Made by a program: the position numbers and the translations under genes. A stretch of 64,000 nt of DNA from Rhodanobacter denitrificans (GTDB lineage Bacteria > Pseudomonadota > Gammaproteobacteria > Xanthomonadales > Rhodanobacteraceae): contig NZ_QFWQ01000007.1 of NCBI RefSeq assembly GCF_003335105.1, positions 172,306-236,305 of the forward strand. The letters are read 5' to 3'. The notes under the pieces are model-generated. The model saw only the letters and a list, made by a program, of their open reading frames with translations. It ran no database searches and had not been told where the DNA came from. Numbering within the stretch: the first letter of the stretch is position 1; every line of letters starts with the position of its first letter. Shown piece after piece: positions 60,620 to 64,000 of the stretch.

Positions 60620-62014
60620 TCACTCCTGCTTCAGCGGCCGCTTCCATCCCTCGAACGTATGCTGCCGGCCGCGCGCCACGGTGAGTTCGCCGGCCGGGGC
60701 GTCGCGGGTGATCACCGAGCCGGCGCCGATGGTGGCCTGGGCGCCGATCGTCACCGGGGCCACCAGCGCGCTGTTGGAGCCGATGAAGGCGCCGTCCTCG
60801 ATGCGCGTGACGAACTTGTTCACGCCGTCGTAGTTGCAGGTGATGGTGCCGGCGCCGATGTTGACGCCGCGACCCACCACGGTGTCGCCGAGGTAGGTGA
60901 GGTGGTTCGCCTTGCTGCCCTCGCCGAGGCGGGCCTTCTTGGTTTCCACGAAATTGCCCACGTGCACGCCGGCGTCGAGCTCGGTGCCGGGCCGCAGCCG
61001 CGCGAACGGGCCGATCGTGCACGGGCCATGGGTGACCACGCCGTCCAGGTCGCAGTGCGGCTGCACCACCGTGCCGGCGGCCAGTTGCACGTCCTTCAGC
61101 CGGGTGAACGCACCGATGCGCACGTCATCGCCGAGCGCCACGCGGCCTTCGAGGATCACGTCGATGTCCAGTTCGATGTCGCGCCCCGCCTCGACCGTGC
61201 CGCGCACGTCGATGCGCAGGGGATCCGCCAGCCGCACGCCGGCCGCCATCAGTGCGAGTGCGGCGCGCCGGCGGTAGGCCGCTTCCAGGTCGCTCAGCTG
61301 CAGCGCGTTGTTGGCGCCGGCGGCTTCGAGCGGATCGGCGCATTCGACGCTGAGCGCGGGCCGGTGCTCGGCGGCGGCCATGCCGAAAATGTCGGTGAGG
61401 TAGTACTCGCCCTGTGCGTTGTTGCGGTCGAGCCGCCCGATCCAGCCGCGCAGCGACTGCGCGTCGGCCACCAGGATGCCGGTGTTGACCAGGTTCACCG
61501 CGCGCTGGCCGTCGTCGGCGTCCTTCTCCTCGACCACCGCTCGCACGCGGCCGTCGCCGTCGCACAGCACGCGGCCGTAGCCGTGCGGATCGGCCAGCCG
61601 GGTGGTGAGCAGGCCGAAGCCGCCCGCCACTGCCGCCAGCTGCTGCAGGGTCTCGGCCCGGGTCAGCGGCACGTCGCCGTACAGCACCAGCACGCCCACA
61701 CCATCGGGCACGCCGGCCAGCGCCTGCTCCACCGCGTGGCCGGTGCCCAGCCGCTCGGCCTGCAGCACCCAGCGCAGAGCCTGCCCCGGACCTGATCCGG
61801 GGTCGGCCTGGCCGGCGAAGGCCGCCTGCACCTGCTCGCCGCCGTGGCCGTAGACGACGTGGATGGCCGCCGGCCGCAGCGCGCGCGCGGCGTCGATCAC
61901 GTGCGCCAGCAGCGGCCGGCCGGCGAGCGGCATCAGCACCTTGGCCCGGTTCGATTTCATCCGCGTGCCGGCGCCGGCGGCGAGGATGATGACGTGTAGG
62001 GAAGCGTGATTCAT
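60620..62014 (-). CDS. glmU: Bifunctional UDP-N-acetylglucosamine pyrophosphorylase / glucosamine-1-phosphate acetyltransferase
   Basis: ATG 62014 gives 464 residues. The N-terminal uridylyltransferase has [20 protein letters not shown], and the C-terminal left-handed beta-helix has [20 protein letters not shown] and [15 protein letters not shown]. It makes UDP-GlcNAc for peptidoglycan and lipopolysaccharide. Length and order are standard. Confidence 0.97.
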   Translation of the reverse strand: MNHASLHVIILAAGAGTRMKSNRAKVLMPLAGRPLLAHVIDAARALRPAAIHVVYGHGGEQVQAAFAGQADPGSGPGQALRWVLQAERLGTGHAVEQALAGVPDGVGVLVLYGDVPLTRAETLQQLAAVAGGFGLLTTRLADPHGYGRVLCDGDGRVRAVVEEKDADDGQRAVNLVNTGILVADAQSLRGWIGRLDRNNAQGEYYLTDIFGMAAAEHRPALSVECADPLEAAGANNALQLSDLEAAYRRRAALALMAAGVRLADPLRIDVRGTVEAGRDIELDIDVILEGRVALGDDVRIGAFTRLKDVQLAAGTVVQPHCDLDGVVTHGPCTIGPFARLRPGTELDAGVHVGNFVETKKARLGEGSKANHLTYLGDTVVGRGVNIGAGTITCNYDGVNKFVTRIEDGAFIGSNSALVAPVTIGAQATIGAGSVITRDAPAGELTVARGRQHTFEGWKRPLKQE

Positions 62015-62085
62015 GAATGGCCCTGGCACGAGGTGATCAAAAAAGCATATCAGCCTGTGCTGTCCGCCAGCTGACGGGAGCGGGC

Positions 62086-62622
62086 TCAGGGCTGCGCCGC
62101 CGCGGACGAGACCGCGGCCCTGCCGGCATGGCACTCGAAACGGAACACGTAGGCCAGGCTGAACGGTTTCGTCCCGCTGTCCACCGCATGGCTGTTGCCG
62201 TCGGCATCGGCGGCCCAGCGGGTGATCAGCAGGGGATTGAATTGCCACTGCAGCGCGGCCGCGCGCACGGCGTCAATAAAAGCGCGCCGGCCCGCATCGG
62301 CCTGCACCTCGTCGGTCACGCGCACTTCGCCGACCTTGCCCTGCCCGTCGACGATCAGCAACGCCGGTACCTCCTGCGGTGGCAGGCAACGCGCCAGCAG
62401 CTCCGGCGGATATACCGGCGCCACGCGCTTGAACGGCGAGGCGCCGCTGGACACCTCGCCCAACGCCAGCGCGTAGCGCACCATGCCGGGTGGCACGGCT
62501 ACCCGCCATGACGCATCGCCGGCGGCCGGCGGCGGTGGCCGATGGTGCGTCGTGGCGCAGGCCGCCAGCAGCAGCCACAGCACGCAGCCACCGTGGCGGA
62601 AAGCGGACAGCGATCCCGTCAT
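62086..62622 (-). CDS. Lipoprotein with TonB C-terminal-like domain
   Basis: From ATG 62622 (AAGAGG upstream) the 178-residue product has a lipoprotein signal with lipobox LAAC and a short Pro-rich stretch ([11 protein letters not shown]). The C-terminal domain then reads [20 protein letters not shown], with [12 protein letters not shown] and [10 protein letters not shown], the TonB_C fold. True TonB has an N-terminal membrane helix instead. It may be a periplasmic energy-transduction relative or a stand-alone domain; I am not sure which. Longer starts at 62643 and 62718 exist. Confidence 0.8.
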   Translation of the reverse strand: MTGSLSAFRHGGCVLWLLLAACATTHHRPPPPAAGDASWRVAVPPGMVRYALALGEVSSGASPFKRVAPVYPPELLARCLPPQEVPALLIVDGQGKVGEVRVTDEVQADAGRRAFIDAVRAAALQWQFNPLLITRWAADADGNSHAVDSGTKPFSLAYVFRFECHAGRAAVSSAAAQP

Positions 62623-62667
62623 CGGCCTCTTCACGTGTGTCATCGGAAGCTGCATCGTGCCGATACG

Positions 62668-62691
62668 AAAACGCCGGCACAAGACCGGCGT
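62668..62691 (-). terminator. Rho-independent terminator of the atp operon
   Basis: Stem ACGCCGG / CCGGCGT (62671-62677 and 62685-62691), followed on the minus strand by TTTTCG. It lies about 100 nt after the atpC stop; the other side also carries a T-rich tail. Confidence 0.7.
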
Positions 62692-62794
62692 TCTTTTCCG
62701 CAATATCCATCGAAGCAACCGCTTCTATTGAAAGTGCGGCCATGGAGGGCCGCCTTTTGATCTTGGCTCTGCGCTCAAGGACGAGCGCAAAAAC

Positions 62795-63220
62795 TCAATG
62801 CTTGAGGCTCTTGCGCAGCCGCTCCAGCGCCTGCAGCTGGGTGATCGCCTCGGCCAGCTTGGCCTGTGCCTCGGCGATTTCCATCGCGTCGGTGCGGTTG
62901 GCCAGTGCGTCCTCGGCTTCCTTCTTGGCGCGCTGCGCGGAGGCCTCGTCCAGGTCGGCGGCGCGGGCGGCGGTATCGGCCAGCACGGTGACCACCTGCG
63001 GCTGCACTTCCAGCATGCCGCCGGAAATCCAGAACTGCTGGCGCTCGCCACCGGCCAGCAGCACGTCGACGTGGCCCGGCTTGAGGCGGGTGATCAGCGG
63101 CGCGTGGCGCGGCGTGATGCCGAGTTCACCGATCTCGCCGGTGGCGATGACCATCGTCGCGTCGCCGGAGAAGATCTCGGCTTCGGCACTGACGATGTCG
63201 ACGCGAATGGTGTGGGTCAT
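62795..63220 (-). CDS. atpC: F1Fo ATP synthase epsilon subunit
   Basis: The 141-residue product opens [20 protein letters not shown] and has [19 protein letters not shown], the N-terminal beta-sandwich, followed by the helical hairpin with [20 protein letters not shown]. It is a rotor subunit that also inhibits ATPase activity. It is the last gene of the atp operon, 56 nt after atpD. Confidence 0.97.
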   Translation of the reverse strand: MTHTIRVDIVSAEAEIFSGDATMVIATGEIGELGITPRHAPLITRLKPGHVDVLLAGGERQQFWISGGMLEVQPQVVTVLADTAARAADLDEASAQRAKKEAEDALANRTDAMEIAEAQAKLAEAITQLQALERLRKSLKH

Positions 63221-63276
63221 GGCTCAGATTCCAGATACTTGAAGGCGGCGGGCGGACGCGCGGTCCGCCCGGAGGA

Positions 63277-64000
<724 letters not shown>

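Overview
The window is about 64 kb of high-GC, gene-dense chromosome from a gammaproteobacterium of the order Xanthomonadales, most likely family Rhodanobacteraceae (Rhodanobacter, Dyella, Frateuria or Luteibacter type). This rests on three things: a type II secretion operon in the Xanthomonas xps order (E-F-G-H-I-J-K-L-M-N-D), a xanthomonadin-type aryl-polyene pigment cluster with a XanB2-like chorismatase, and a monomeric NADP-dependent isocitrate dehydrogenase. No genus can be fixed from the sequence alone. I see no tRNA, rRNA, CRISPR array, insertion sequence or prophage.

Layout. (1) 0-3.8 kb: three exported proteins on the + strand: the C-terminal end of a large secreted protein, an M28 aminopeptidase with a fibronectin-like tail, and a secreted HExxE protein behind a long structured leader. 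(2) 3.9-9.2 kb, minus strand: a CHASE-PAS-GGDEF-EAL protein and the helicase HrpB. (3) 9.2-19.9 kb, minus strand: the complete xps-type operon, most genes overlapping by 4 nt. The neighbouring exoproteins are plausible substrates. (4) 20.1-25.2 kb: tatD, two methyltransferases, an RluE pseudouridine synthase, a NYN-domain protein and glutathione-dependent formaldehyde dehydrogenase. (5) 25.2-28.6 kb: a LysR regulator divergent from a 59-aa gene and an aldo/keto reductase, then a TraB/GumN-like protein. (6) 28.7-32.2 kb: an intergenic array of nested palindromes, isocitrate dehydrogenase, a lipoprotein and a decayed LysM gene. (7) 32.3-40.2 kb: an mdtABC-like RND efflux operon. (8) 40.5-50.1 kb: housekeeping and small envelope genes (cytochrome c5-like, AcpH-like, an alpha/beta hydrolase, zapE, an M20 amidohydrolase, gpmA, a VNG-repeat protein, hemF, a DUF218 protein). 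(9) 50.3-60.5 kb: the xanthomonadin cluster. (10) 60.6-64 kb: glmU, a TonB-domain lipoprotein, atpC and the 3' end of atpD.

How the genes work together. The Xps machine carries folded periplasmic proteins through the outer membrane. In the pigment cluster, the chorismatase supplies hydroxybenzoate and an acyl carrier protein carries the growing polyene. Ketosynthases, a ketoreductase and hotdog dehydratases extend it. An acyltransferase, a glycosyltransferase, a LolA-like carrier and an MMPL exporter finish and move it to the outer membrane. The starter-activating ligase (XanA2) is not in the window.

The most unusual signals are non-coding: a 158-bp element of consecutive perfect hairpins with imperfect terminal inverted repeats (28.7 kb), a leader with mutually exclusive pairings (2.4 kb), long inverted repeats filling two convergent gene junctions (47.8 and 60.6 kb), and twin terminators near 0.6 and 3.8 kb.
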